Shown piece after piece: positions 27,911-37,136 of a DNA stretch of 64,000 nt. The position numbers were made by a program, and so were the translations under genes. Under the pieces are notes generated by a model. That model was not told where the DNA came from, searched no databases, and saw only the letters and a list, made by a program, of their open reading frames with translations. How positions within the stretch are numbered: position 1 is the first letter of the stretch; the number at the start of each line of letters is the position of its first letter. Origin of the DNA: Nostoc sp. RI_552 (GTDB taxonomy: Bacteria > Cyanobacteriota > Cyanobacteriia > Cyanobacteriales > Nostocaceae); assembly GCA_016124525.1 (NCBI GenBank), contig WGNO01000041.1, forward strand, positions 1 through 64,000, in the 5' to 3' direction.

Positions 27911-30900
27911 GTGACAGAACCTGGAAGCTACAAAGATACGGTAAACCTACCCAAAACTAAATTCGATATGCGGGCAAACGCCATCAAGCGGGAACCGGAA
28001 ATTCAACAGTTCTGGGCAGAAAATAATATTTACGATCGCCTGTCGCAAAATAACCCCGGCGAATTATTTATACTCCATGATGGACCTCCCTACGCTAACG
28101 GTTCATTGCACATTGGTCATGCCTTAAATAAAATTCTCAAAGATATTATTAACCGCTACCAACTGCTACGAGGGCGTAAAGTTAGATACGTCCCAGGATG
28201 GGATTGTCACGGTTTACCCATTGAGTTAAAAGTTCTGCAAGATATGAAATCAGCAGAACGGCAAAGTTTAACACCTTTGACACTACGGCAAAAAGCCAAG
28301 GAGTTTGCCTTAGCTACCGTAGATGACCAACGGGAATGTTTCAAACGCTACGGCGTTTGGGGTGATTGGGATGATCCTTACCTGACTTTGAAGCCGGAAT
28401 ATGAAGCGGCACAAATTGGTGTGTTCGGTCAGATGGTCTTAAAAGGATACATCTATCGGGGTTTAAAGCCTGTTCACTGGAGCCCTAGTTCTAAAACTGC
28501 TCTAGCTGAGGCGGAGTTGGAATACCCAGAAGGTCATGTTTCCCGCAGTATCTATGCAGCTTTTCCGGTAACAGGTCTGTCTGAGGCGGCTAAACCTGTT
28601 TTGGGTGAATTTTTACCTCATTTGTCTGTGGCTGTTTGGACTACGACCCCTTGGACTATTCCGGGTAATTTAGCTGTGGCGGTAAATGGTGATTTGAGTT
28701 ATGCTGTGGTTTCTACCAAGCAAGAATTTACGCATCAGGAAGTTGAACGTAGAGCAAGAGAAATATGGGAAACAAAAGGCAGACCTCAACAAGATAAATT
28801 TGGTCAAGATGCTGACTATATTCAAGCTTTACATGAATTTGAAAGACAAGTAAAACGAAAGCAAATTCCCAAATATCTTATCGTAGCCGCAGATTTAGTA
28901 CAAAGTCTGTCAGCCACCCTTTCCACTCGGCTCACGGTGAAGGCTACCTTTAAGGGGCAAGATTTAGAACATACTACTTATCGTCATCCTCTGTTTGACC
29001 GGGAAAGTCCCGTGGTGGTGGGTGGTGATTATATTACCACTGAGTCCGGTACTGGGTTAGTACATACTGCCCCCGGTCATGGTCAAGAAGACTACATTGT
29101 GGGTCAGCGTTACGGTTTGCCAATCCTCGCGCCAGTAGATGACAACGGCAATTTTACCCCAGAGGCGGGTGCTTTTGCTGGTTTAAATGTTTTGGGTGAT
29201 GGAAATCAGGCGGTAATTGACGCGTTGACGGCTGCTGGTTCTTTGTTGAAGGAGGAACCCTACGCTCACAAATACCCCTATGATTGGCGGACAAAAAAAC
29301 CCACAATTTTCCGAGCGACTGAACAATGGTTCGCTTCGGTGGCTGGATTTAGGGAGGAAGCTTTAAAGGCCATCGCTGGGGTAAAATGGATTCCAGCCCA
29401 AGGGGAAAATCGCATTACGCCCATGGTAGCAGAACGTTCTGATTGGTGTATTTCTCGTCAGCGTTGTTGGGGTGTACCCATTCCGGTTTTCTACGATGAA
29501 GCTACTGGAGAAGCACTGCTGAATGAAGAAACCATCAACCATGTCCAAGCAATTATCGCCGCAAAAGGTTCCGATGCTTGGTGGGGAATGTCAGTGGAGG
29601 AGTTATTACCAGAGTCTTACCGTCATAATGGCAAGTCTTACCGCAAAGGTACAGACACAATGGATGTATGGTTTGATTCTGGTTCATCTTGGGCGGCTGT
29701 AGTGAAACAGCGTCCAGAATTACGCTACCCGCCTGATATGTATTTGGAAGGTTCCGACCAACATCGGGGTTGGTTCCAGTCAAGTTTGCTCACCAGCGTA
29801 GCAGTAAATGGCATTGCACCTTATAAAACTGTCTTAACTCACGGCTTTGTTTTAGATGAACAAGGGCGGAAGATGAGTAAATCTGTAGGAAACGTGGTCA
29901 ACCCCCAAGTGGTCATTAATGGCGGGAAAGACCAGAAAAAAGAACCCCCCTATGGTGCTGATGTGCTGCGGCTATGGGCTTCGTCGGTAGATTATTCTGC
30001 TGATGTGCGTCTAGGTGGTAACATCATCAAGCAAATGAATGATGTTAGAGGTAAAATTCGCAATACAGCGCGGTTCTTATTGGGTAGCTTGCATGATTTT
30101 GACCCGGAACAGGATGCAATACCCCTGGAAAATTTACCAGAACTTGACCGCTATATGCTCCACCGCATCGCTGAGGTGTTTGCAGAAGTTACCGCAGCTT
30201 TTGAAAGTTTCCAATTCTTCCGCTTTTTCCAAACTGTGCTGAATTTCTGCGTAGTGGATTTATCCAACTTTTATTTAGATGTTGCTAAAGATAGATTGTA
30301 CATCAGCGCCCCGGATGCTTTTCGCCGTCGCAGTTGTCAAACAGTGCTTAAGATAGCTTTGGAGAATTTAGCACGAGCGATGGCACCTGTGTTATGTCAT
30401 ACTGCTGAGGATATCTGGCAATTTATCCCTTACCAAACACCATATAAATCAGTGTTTGAAGCTGGTTGGGTGCAGGTAGATGAAAAATGGCGTAATTCTC
30501 AATTAGCGGAGTTTTGGCAACAAGTGCGGAAACTTCGGGATGATGTTAATAAGGTGTTAGAACAAGCCAGGGTAGAGAAAAAGATTGGTTCTTCCCTAGA
30601 AGCTAAAATCTTGCTTTATATCAAGGATGAGCATTTGCTTTATGCGGTGAAAAAACTAAATCCTGATATTGGTAATGGTATTGATGAACTGCGCTATCTA
30701 TTCCTCACTTCTCAAGTGGAACTATTACATTCTCCCGAAGCATTGCAAGGTTCGAAATATAACTTGCAGTTAGATAGCTGGGGAATTGCAGTAGTTGATG
30801 CAGAGGGTCAAAAGTGCGATCGCTGTTGGAATTATTCTACTCATGTGGGAGAATCAGTAGAGCATCCCCTATTGTGTGAACGTTGCGTTCCAGCTTTGGC

Positions 30901-30913
30901 GGGGGAGTTTTAA
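27911..30913 (+). CDS. ileS: isoleucyl-tRNA synthetase with an extra inserted domain
   Basis: A 1000-residue class I synthetase. I choose the GTG at 27911 because the product then begins TEPGSYKDTVNLPKTKFDM, as in cyanobacterial IleRS; an upstream in-frame start at 27803 would add 36 unrelated residues. HIGH-type PYANGSLHIGHA, the KMSKS loop GRKMSKS and the C-terminal zinc pairs CDRC and CERC are intact. Inside the CP1 editing domain, at about residues 270-316, there is a charged helical insert (VERRAREIWETKGRP, QALHEFERQ) resembling DUF2934. Flanking editing residues continue normally (YLIVAADLVQSLS). It charges tRNA-Ile with isoleucine in the cytoplasm. Confidence 0.96.
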   Translation: MTEPGSYKDTVNLPKTKFDMRANAIKREPEIQQFWAENNIYDRLSQNNPGELFILHDGPPYANGSLHIGHALNKILKDIINRYQLLRGRKVRYVPGWDCHGLPIELKVLQDMKSAERQSLTPLTLRQKAKEFALATVDDQRECFKRYGVWGDWDDPYLTLKPEYEAAQIGVFGQMVLKGYIYRGLKPVHWSPSSKTALAEAELEYPEGHVSRSIYAAFPVTGLSEAAKPVLGEFLPHLSVAVWTTTPWTIPGNLAVAVNGDLSYAVVSTKQEFTHQEVERRAREIWETKGRPQQDKFGQDADYIQALHEFERQVKRKQIPKYLIVAADLVQSLSATLSTRLTVKATFKGQDLEHTTYRHPLFDRESPVVVGGDYITTESGTGLVHTAPGHGQEDYIVGQRYGLPILAPVDDNGNFTPEAGAFAGLNVLGDGNQAVIDALTAAGSLLKEEPYAHKYPYDWRTKKPTIFRATEQWFASVAGFREEALKAIAGVKWIPAQGENRITPMVAERSDWCISRQRCWGVPIPVFYDEATGEALLNEETINHVQAIIAAKGSDAWWGMSVEELLPESYRHNGKSYRKGTDTMDVWFDSGSSWAAVVKQRPELRYPPDMYLEGSDQHRGWFQSSLLTSVAVNGIAPYKTVLTHGFVLDEQGRKMSKSVGNVVNPQVVINGGKDQKKEPPYGADVLRLWASSVDYSADVRLGGNIIKQMNDVRGKIRNTARFLLGSLHDFDPEQDAIPLENLPELDRYMLHRIAEVFAEVTAAFESFQFFRFFQTVLNFCVVDLSNFYLDVAKDRLYISAPDAFRRRSCQTVLKIALENLARAMAPVLCHTAEDIWQFIPYQTPYKSVFEAGWVQVDEKWRNSQLAEFWQQVRKLRDDVNKVLEQARVEKKIGSSLEAKILLYIKDEHLLYAVKKLNPDIGNGIDELRYLFLTSQVELLHSPEALQGSKYNLQLDSWGIAVVDAEGQKCDRCWNYSTHVGESVEHPLLCERCVPALAGEF

Positions 30914-30942
30914 TCAAATAAGCACATAGACGACTATAGGTA

Positions 30943-31010
30943 GTCATTGCGAGTAGAAAGAGGTAATCCCAAGGATTGTGGGATTACTTCACTTCCTTTG
31001 CAAGGGCAAC
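30943..31010. repeat. GTCATTGCGAG-type palindromic repeat after ileS
   Basis: GTAATCCCA (30963-30971) pairs with TGGGATTAC (30979-30987); the flanks start with GTCATTGCGAG. Repeats with this opening are dispersed in bacterial spacers. It lies between the convergent ileS and parA genes and could stop transcription from both sides. Confidence 0.55.
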
Positions 31011-31053
31011 TATTAAATCCGACACAAATTATATGCGTCCGGAAGTTTTGTTG

Positions 31054-31938
31054 CTACAACTTCTGCAACAGCTCCTGAGTTAACTGAGAAAATGCTTTAG
31101 AACCCGATGATTGAGGTGCATTCAACACAACCGGCGTAAAACTATCAACAGCCTTAGCCACATTTATATCAACTGGTATTTGTGCCTTACAAATTTTCTC
31201 TACACCAAAATCTTCCACAACACGGTGCATCACTTGTTTATAATATCGCCCATTGAGCAAATTAGAACTAGCCATGCTAAAAACAATTCCCAGCATTTTG
31301 ATCTCTATCTTAGCTTCCTGTTCGTGAGCATCTTTTAATTGACCAATGCGTCTTTCTAATAGCTGAATACCCACCACAGATAAAGGTTCTGGTTTAGCAG
31401 GAAGAATGTAGAAATCACTGGCAGCCAAAGCACTGCGAGTCAATAAATTATAGCCAGGGGCACAATCTAAAAGAATGAAGTCATACTCCTCGCGCACTGG
31501 GTTTAAAATATTATTAATCAACACTCTTTCAAAACGATTCCAAACCGTTTCAAAATCCTGCTCGCCCAAAGCAGTTGCTTGTTGGTGGAGCATCTCTGAC
31601 ACCACAAATTCATCATATAAATCAATATCCCCGGGTAATAAATCTATGCCGGGGATATTGCAAACCTGACCTTGAATAATATCTTGAATCGTCAGTTTTG
31701 GTTTGGGTTCAGGATTGATAATTTGGTCTATTAAATATCTCAATGTCTTACGTTGTTTGCGAAGTTTAGCAAAAGCTAAAGGCGACATTAAACTCAGTGT
31801 AGCACTGATTTGGCTATCTAAATCCAGGACAAGCACGCGCTTACCGTGATTTTTGGCTAAACAAGTCGCTATATTGACAGTGAGGGTGGTTTTACCAACA
31901 CCGCCTTTCATATTTGCAGTAGCAATTACATATCCCAT
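31054..31938 (-). CDS. ParA family ATPase
   Basis: A 294-residue protein with an AGAGG site before ATG 31938. Deviant Walker A NMKGGVGKTT at residues 9-18, then LVLDLDSQ (Walker A') and FILLDCAPG (Walker B). These MinD/ParA ATPases dimerise with ATP, bind DNA or membrane without sequence specificity, and position plasmids, chromosomes or protein complexes. No ParB gene follows it. The N-terminus lacks the extra helix-turn-helix found in autoregulating ParA. It is divergent from a second, nuclease-fused ParA. Confidence 0.88.
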   Translation of the reverse strand: MGYVIATANMKGGVGKTTLTVNIATCLAKNHGKRVLVLDLDSQISATLSLMSPLAFAKLRKQRKTLRYLIDQIINPEPKPKLTIQDIIQGQVCNIPGIDLLPGDIDLYDEFVVSEMLHQQATALGEQDFETVWNRFERVLINNILNPVREEYDFILLDCAPGYNLLTRSALAASDFYILPAKPEPLSVVGIQLLERRIGQLKDAHEQEAKIEIKMLGIVFSMASSNLLNGRYYKQVMHRVVEDFGVEKICKAQIPVDINVAKAVDSFTPVVLNAPQSSGSKAFSQLTQELLQKL

Positions 31939-32357
31939 TGGTTAAGTCCTCTGATAGCGCATCCCCATATCTAGGTAGCGTACACTCCTATTCAATAATT
32001 AAAACTTCAATTAAGTGTAATCTTTTTGGAAACGTTAAAAATTAACGTTGTCCCTATTAGGGCAGTCAGATTATAACAGTGCCCAGGAGTGTTGAGATTT
32101 GTTTAGAGTATTTTTTAGTTCTTTTACCTCACCCAGAAGCCCAGAGGCGTGGATATATTACATCAAAACTGCTGCAATTTTAAGTTTTATTTAACAAGAT
32201 TATCATATGTTTATTTTTTCGTAAAAAAACTAAACATATTTTTATGGATATACATATAATGTAAGTAATTTTTATAACACAGATAACTAAGCATGTGCCA
32301 TACTCAAATAAGTATGAAGTTATTTCCATGATTTTAACTTTATTGGAGTAAAAAATT
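31939..32357. promoter_or_regulatory. divergent control region between two ParA genes
   Basis: AACGTTAA (32031-32038) and TTAACGTT (32042-32049) form a perfect 8-bp inverted repeat with an AAA centre. Two bases on, CCCTA (32052-32056) and TAGGG (32058-32062) form a second palindrome. Position between divergent partition-type genes suggests an operator or parS-like centromere. That role is inferred only. Confidence 0.5.
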
Positions 32358-33740
32358 TTGCTTTTTAATCCTGAACTGTGTCGTAACGAAAGTGAAGTTG
32401 AAAGCAAACTCATAGTTCAGTATTTGTTGCCGCAACTAGGGTATACTCCCGATACGTGGCATCAAGAAGTTGCCCTTGGTAGCATTCGTTTAGATTTTTT
32501 AGCATTTGCAAAACAAATTATTCCGTTGGTTTTAGATGCTAATTCGCCGATGAGTGTTGTCATGGAAGCAAAGCATCCAAAGCAAAATTTAAATAATCAT
32601 GTCCTCAGACTCAGACATTATTTAACAAGCTTGAATGCGCGATATGGGTTGCTGACCAATGGTAAGGAAATCAGGATTTATGAAAAGTTGGAATATGATA
32701 TTGAACTAGTCTTTCAGTGTTTGGGAAAGGATGTCGAGGAAAAAATAGAAGAAATTAAAGGTTTAATCGGTAGAGATATTCTCACCACAAGCCAAATCAT
32801 AGCTAATTCAAAAATTCATATCACTCAAACTCATTCAACTACTGACAATAAGAGGGAAAATTCCATGAAAACAATTGCAATCTACCATCATAAAGGCGGT
32901 GTAGGTAAAACAACCATCGCTGTTAACTTAGCAGCTGGATTGAGGAAAAAAGGTAAAAAAGTTTTGTTAATTGATATAGACGCTCAAGCCAATACAACTT
33001 TTGCTACAGGACTAGTCAAATTTCAATTTGAAGAGGATGATGACTTAAAAGATCGTAATGTATATCATTTATTAGAAAAAACTGATAATAACTTTATACC
33101 AGATATTATTCGCAAATCTAAATTTTTTAATGATCCAGAAATTGATGTTATTCCTTCGCATATTACCTTAGTTTCACTTCAATCTAACCTAGTCAAGTAT
33201 GGAGCCAGCAGGAGTAGATTAGCTAGAAAGTTGGATAAAGTAAAAGATCAATATGATGTTGTAATTATTGATACACCTCCATCGCTTGATCTATATGCAG
33301 AAGCTGCTTTAACGGCTGCTGATTACCTGATAATTCCTTCAGATTTAAAACCATTTTCCAACCAAGGCTTGCCCAGTGTCCAAAACTTTATTAAACAAGA
33401 AATTAATGAAAATAAAGAAGGTTTGGGAAAACCACCTCTGATCATTATGGGTGTTCTTCCGTCTAAAATTTCAACTAATGTTCAATATTTAAAACACAAC
33501 TTTTTAAAGCAAAAAAGTTTAATTAATGATCGTTATAAACTGCCGCTTATGGATAGTATTATTTCTGAGAGAACAGCTTTATCTACTTGTATCAATAGGA
33601 CTATACTTGTAGGAGATTTGGAAATTCCTGATCCTAAGTCCATTCTAGATTTTGCTAAGTTTGAATCTTCGGCAAACCTCGCTGCTGCTGAATTTGAATC
33701 TTTAGTTATGGAAGTTATGAAAAAAATGGAGTTAAAATAA
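32358..33740 (+). CDS. restriction-like (HSDR_N, PD-(D/E)XK) domain fused to ParA ATPase
   Basis: A 460-residue fusion. TTG start at 32358 with GGAG at 32345-32348. Residues 8-115 match the N-terminus of type I restriction R subunits: Glu15, Asp46 (IRLDFLAF), Glu70 and Lys72 (VMEAKHP) form a PD-(D/E)XK set, and GLLTNGKEIRIYE is the usual distal block. Residues 170-460 are a full ParA: HHKGGVGKTT, LIDIDAQANTT, VVIIDTPPS. Codon 170 is an ATG (32865) preceded by AGAGGG, so a separate ParA could be made. It overlaps the next gene by one base (TAATG). I know of no named system with this layout. Confidence 0.82.
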   Translation: MLFNPELCRNESEVESKLIVQYLLPQLGYTPDTWHQEVALGSIRLDFLAFAKQIIPLVLDANSPMSVVMEAKHPKQNLNNHVLRLRHYLTSLNARYGLLTNGKEIRIYEKLEYDIELVFQCLGKDVEEKIEEIKGLIGRDILTTSQIIANSKIHITQTHSTTDNKRENSMKTIAIYHHKGGVGKTTIAVNLAAGLRKKGKKVLLIDIDAQANTTFATGLVKFQFEEDDDLKDRNVYHLLEKTDNNFIPDIIRKSKFFNDPEIDVIPSHITLVSLQSNLVKYGASRSRLARKLDKVKDQYDVVIIDTPPSLDLYAEAALTAADYLIIPSDLKPFSNQGLPSVQNFIKQEINENKEGLGKPPLIIMGVLPSKISTNVQYLKHNFLKQKSLINDRYKLPLMDSIISERTALSTCINRTILVGDLEIPDPKSILDFAKFESSANLAAAEFESLVMEVMKKMELK

Positions 33741-34450
33741 TGACTGATTTTTTGATGGTAGATGTTGCTAGTGTTAATTCAAGTATCCCTCGTTCAAATT
33801 TCCATGAAGCTGATTTAGATATTCTTGCTGATAAAATATTAGAGTCTGGAGGTATTCTCAAGCCGTTAGTTTTAAAAAAGATTGGTTTTGAAAAATACGA
33901 ATTACTTGATGGACATTTTGAATACTATGCTGCTGTCAGAGCTAGAGAAAAAAATCCAGACGAAGGTGAAATGGTCAATGCCTTTATTATCCCTTCTGAA
34001 AAAGAAGAAGCAGTCTTAAAGCAAGCAACGATTTTAAGTAGTTTAAATTCTTCTGATAAGTCAGTATCTCCCATACCTGAAAGGAGTAGTTCAGACTCAT
34101 CACGGCTGACAAATTTGGAGTTACGCATTGAAAAGCAATTCAATGAGTTTAAGTCACAGCTAATACAAGAAAGACAAATAACAGATGAAAAATTTAAGCG
34201 ACTTGAAAGCAAAATTCCAGAAAATAGTGAAGAAAATAATCCACTCAAATCATTAAATACTTTGCCTGAAGACGCTCTTTTTAAAAAGTTACAACGTTCT
34301 AGAATTAGTAAAGCTGAAAAACTTGCCAAAGCTATAGTAGAGGCTAGACTAAAAAAAACTAACCAAAAATTTGAGGATTATAGGGATGTCAAAAAATCTG
34401 TTAAAGGTTTAGGTGAACAAGGTATTTTAACTATTGTTGATGAATGGTAA
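33740..34450 (+). CDS. ParB-like partner protein
   Basis: A 236-residue protein whose ATG shares its A with the TAA of the ParA fusion, indicating coupled translation. Residues 5-90 resemble a ParB/sulfiredoxin N-terminal domain: FHEADLDILADKI, GGILKPLVL, and LLDGHFEYYAAVRA in place of the classical GERR box. Residues 120-165 form a charged coiled coil (LELRIEKQFNEFKSQL). The C-terminal 60 residues include a helix-hairpin-helix-like end (KSVKGLGEQGIL). No clear HTH is visible, so it may use DNA-bound partners rather than a standard parS. It probably stimulates the ATPase next door. Confidence 0.65.
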   Translation: MTDFLMVDVASVNSSIPRSNFHEADLDILADKILESGGILKPLVLKKIGFEKYELLDGHFEYYAAVRAREKNPDEGEMVNAFIIPSEKEEAVLKQATILSSLNSSDKSVSPIPERSSSDSSRLTNLELRIEKQFNEFKSQLIQERQITDEKFKRLESKIPENSEENNPLKSLNTLPEDALFKKLQRSRISKAEKLAKAIVEARLKKTNQKFEDYRDVKKSVKGLGEQGILTIVDEW

Positions 34451-34535
34451 ATAATAAAATAATATCTTTCACTAAATACCGTAAAACTTTTTAAAAATCC
34501 ATTTGCACTCTTTCTTTGCGCCTTTGCATGAAACA

Positions 34536-35483
34536 TCACCCCTTAACTTGGCGCAACAAATTAATAACCCGACCCCGTAACCCAACAGGTAAAAAAGACA
34601 AACCCAAACCAATCAAAGTCTTAGCAGTAGAAAAAGACCGCCCCGCCAAAACCAGTTCCCTTCCCTTTTGGGTTTCACCTTTTTCAATCAAACGCAACCC
34701 CAATAACAATTGCGATTCAGCTAGGCGATATTGCCTAACTTGTTCCAACTTATCTATATCAAACTGATAACTTTCCAAATACCGAACCTTATCAAACAAA
34801 TAAGGAATTGCTCTATTCATACCTTGCTGTTCTGCATGGGAACGATATTCCATTAATAATTCCGGTATATAATAACCCTTTTTATCAGCCAAAGCCAGCC
34901 GGACAAATAAATCATTATCTTCACAATTTTGAATATTCGGTAGCATAAACCCCAACTCTTGCAAAGTCTGACGACGAAATAAAGTCGCCCCAATTTGAAA
35001 GCTTTGGTTAATAAAAACCACCTCTAACAAATTATCCACTACGCCTGGTTTTAAATTAGCTCGACCCCAACGACGAGAATTTTCTTGAGTCTTTTTCTCA
35101 TCCCGGATATTTTCAATATCAATTATCCAATGGTCAGTACCAACAAAATCAATTCTAGAATCTTGATCAAGTATTCCCGCAGTCCGGGCTAAAAAATTAG
35201 TTGTTAGCCTATCATCATCATCAAACTTGATAAAATATTCACCTTGGGCTGCATCAAAACCAGAGCGCATATTATTACTTTTACCAATATTTTGCCAATG
35301 ACGGATATATTTAATTTTATTGTCTGTGTACTGTGACATCAATTCAGGAGTACCATCAGTTGAACCATCATCACAAACAATTAATTCAAAATCTTGATAA
35401 GATTGCTGAAGTACGCTTTCTATGGCGTATGGTAGGAGATTTTGCCGATTAAATGTAGGAATGCAAACGCTAATTTTAGCCAC
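34536..35483 (-). CDS. glycosyltransferase family 2
   Basis: A 315-residue protein with GTG start at 35483. It has the GT-A opening SVCIPTFNRQNLL, then VCDDGSTDGT, and the metal-binding DDDD in IKFDDDDRLT. Such inverting transferases add a sugar from a nucleotide donor to polysaccharide or lipid acceptors at the cytoplasmic membrane. No transmembrane segment is obvious. It ends 85 bases from the convergent ParB-like gene and lies divergent from a family 4 transferase, suggesting a small cell-surface or polysaccharide cluster. Confidence 0.9.
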   Translation of the reverse strand: MAKISVCIPTFNRQNLLPYAIESVLQQSYQDFELIVCDDGSTDGTPELMSQYTDNKIKYIRHWQNIGKSNNMRSGFDAAQGEYFIKFDDDDRLTTNFLARTAGILDQDSRIDFVGTDHWIIDIENIRDEKKTQENSRRWGRANLKPGVVDNLLEVVFINQSFQIGATLFRRQTLQELGFMLPNIQNCEDNDLFVRLALADKKGYYIPELLMEYRSHAEQQGMNRAIPYLFDKVRYLESYQFDIDKLEQVRQYRLAESQLLLGLRLIEKGETQKGRELVLAGRSFSTAKTLIGLGLSFLPVGLRGRVINLLRQVKG

Positions 35484-35918
35484 AGCTATTAGTTTGAGAT
35501 CAAGTTACAACTTCACTAGAACCAGAGTTTTAAGATTAGTTCTGAGGATTGTTCATATATCATACAAGATGAATTCATTACCAGCTGACAGAATAAGTGA
35601 TAATATTTATTTATCCTTAATTATCAGTAAAAGCAACAATTTATCTGTGAATATACAGAAACTTCATGATGTTTGTCGAAAATTTATTGTTCAGCTTTTG
35701 GTTGACCCTCAGTTATAAAAATCCTAAGACCTTCACCCTCAGCACCCGGACTTCTTCAATAATTCCGGGATATTTATGTTGCTAACTTATTTACAATTGC
35801 CATATTAAAACTTGAGGAAAAATAGATAAGAGATATTTATCATGACATCAAGGCTGAAATCAGAGCATGGTGTATATGTCATCATTTGATTTAGTCTAAT
35901 TTACCCTGAATTGCTGAT
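35484..35918. other. divergent spacer with a CCCGGA hairpin repeat
   Basis: CCCGGA (35745-35750) pairs with TCCGGG (35764-35769) around a CTTCTTC loop, a short palindrome of a type that recurs in cyanobacterial genomes. Otherwise AT-rich, with no supported gene. Confidence 0.4.
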
Positions 35919-37136
35919 ATGCACATCTTAATGCTGTCTTCTACCTTTCCCTATCCGCCAACAAGGGGGGGAACTCAAGTGAGGACATTTAACTTACTCA
36001 AATATTTAAGTCAACGTCACACTATCACCCTCGTAACTCAACGGGATGACGACGTTACGGAAATAGAAATCGTCAGCCTACGGGACTGGGTAGATCATCT
36101 AGTTGTATTTGAACGTCCTCCAGATTCTGGAACCCCATCGGGAATACTCCAGAAAATACAACGATTAAGTCAGTTTTTGCAACAGGGAACCCCACCCAGC
36201 GTACTCAGCCGCTACTCAGTTGAAATGCAAGCATGGATTGATAACTTTGTCGAGGAGCAAAAGTGTGATGTGATTACCTGTGAACATAGCGTTAATGAAA
36301 TTTATGTGCGATGGCATTTTCAGAAATCTCTCAGAACCATAGTCAATATTCACAGTTCCGTCTATGGTACTTGTCTGAACCAGCTAACAACAGGTGTCTC
36401 CGAAAATAAGCTCCGAGATAGGATTATTCTACCACTTTTACGTCGTTATGAACAAAGATATGGCGCAAAATTTTCGGCAATAGTAGTAACTACAGAAAAT
36501 GATAAAAGTCAACTAGAAAAACTTCATCCTCACGGTGAAATTACAGTTATTCCCAATGGAGTTGATTTAGACACATTCCCCCATCGTACTACCGACCCCG
36601 GAGGATACAAATTAGTTTTTATTGGAGCGATGGATAACTTAGCAAACATTGATGCTGTCTGCTTTTTCGCCAATGAAATTTTACCACAAATTCAAAAACA
36701 TTATCCTCAAACAACCTTTGATATTGTTGGTTCTCGCCCTGGTCCCGAAGTTTTAGCACTCAAACAACAACCAGGAATTAATGTCACTGGAAGAGTGCCT
36801 TCAATGGTAGACTATTTACACAAATCAACAGTCTGCGTTGTGCCCATGCGGACAGGATTTGGAATTAAAAATAAAACCTTGGAAGCAATGGCCGCCGGTG
36901 TACCAGTAGTAGCCAGCGATCGCGGTTTAGAAGGACTAGCCACAGATACTTCAACACCAGCATTACGCGCCAATGAACCTGCTGAATATGTCACTGCTAT
37001 TAGTCAACTTTTTGATGATCCACAACTGCGTCATCAAATATCACATAACGGTAGAAAACTTGTAGAAACCCAATTCACCTGGGCCATGGCTGGAAAACAT
37101 TATGAGCAAGTTTGTGTCGGACTCAATAATCACTAA
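35919..37136 (+). CDS. glycosyltransferase, GT-B fold (group 1/4 type)
   Basis: A 405-residue protein. It opens SSTFPYPPTRGGTQVRTFNL, with the glycine-rich donor-side loop of GT-B enzymes. The second half has VIPNGVDLDTFP, then GFGIKNKTLEAMAAGVPVV, the Glu-containing donor-binding motif of group 1 transferases. It is probably retaining, with a nucleotide-sugar donor; the sugar and acceptor are unknown. Relatives often occur in exopolysaccharide clusters, in line with the GT2 gene across the spacer. A hairpin follows its stop. Confidence 0.9.
   Translation: MHILMLSSTFPYPPTRGGTQVRTFNLLKYLSQRHTITLVTQRDDDVTEIEIVSLRDWVDHLVVFERPPDSGTPSGILQKIQRLSQFLQQGTPPSVLSRYSVEMQAWIDNFVEEQKCDVITCEHSVNEIYVRWHFQKSLRTIVNIHSSVYGTCLNQLTTGVSENKLRDRIILPLLRRYEQRYGAKFSAIVVTTENDKSQLEKLHPHGEITVIPNGVDLDTFPHRTTDPGGYKLVFIGAMDNLANIDAVCFFANEILPQIQKHYPQTTFDIVGSRPGPEVLALKQQPGINVTGRVPSMVDYLHKSTVCVVPMRTGFGIKNKTLEAMAAGVPVVASDRGLEGLATDTSTPALRANEPAEYVTAISQLFDDPQLRHQISHNGRKLVETQFTWAMAGKHYEQVCVGLNNH

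Noticed and set aside
32041-32065. CCCTATTAGGG resembling cyanobacterial CRISPR repeats
   Set aside because: Only one copy occurs and no spaced repeats follow; it is treated as part of the ParA divergent control region.
33925-34329. 134-codon frame opposite the ParB-like gene
   Set aside because: Ser/Phe-rich shadow of a Lys/Glu-rich coding strand; no start site or motif.
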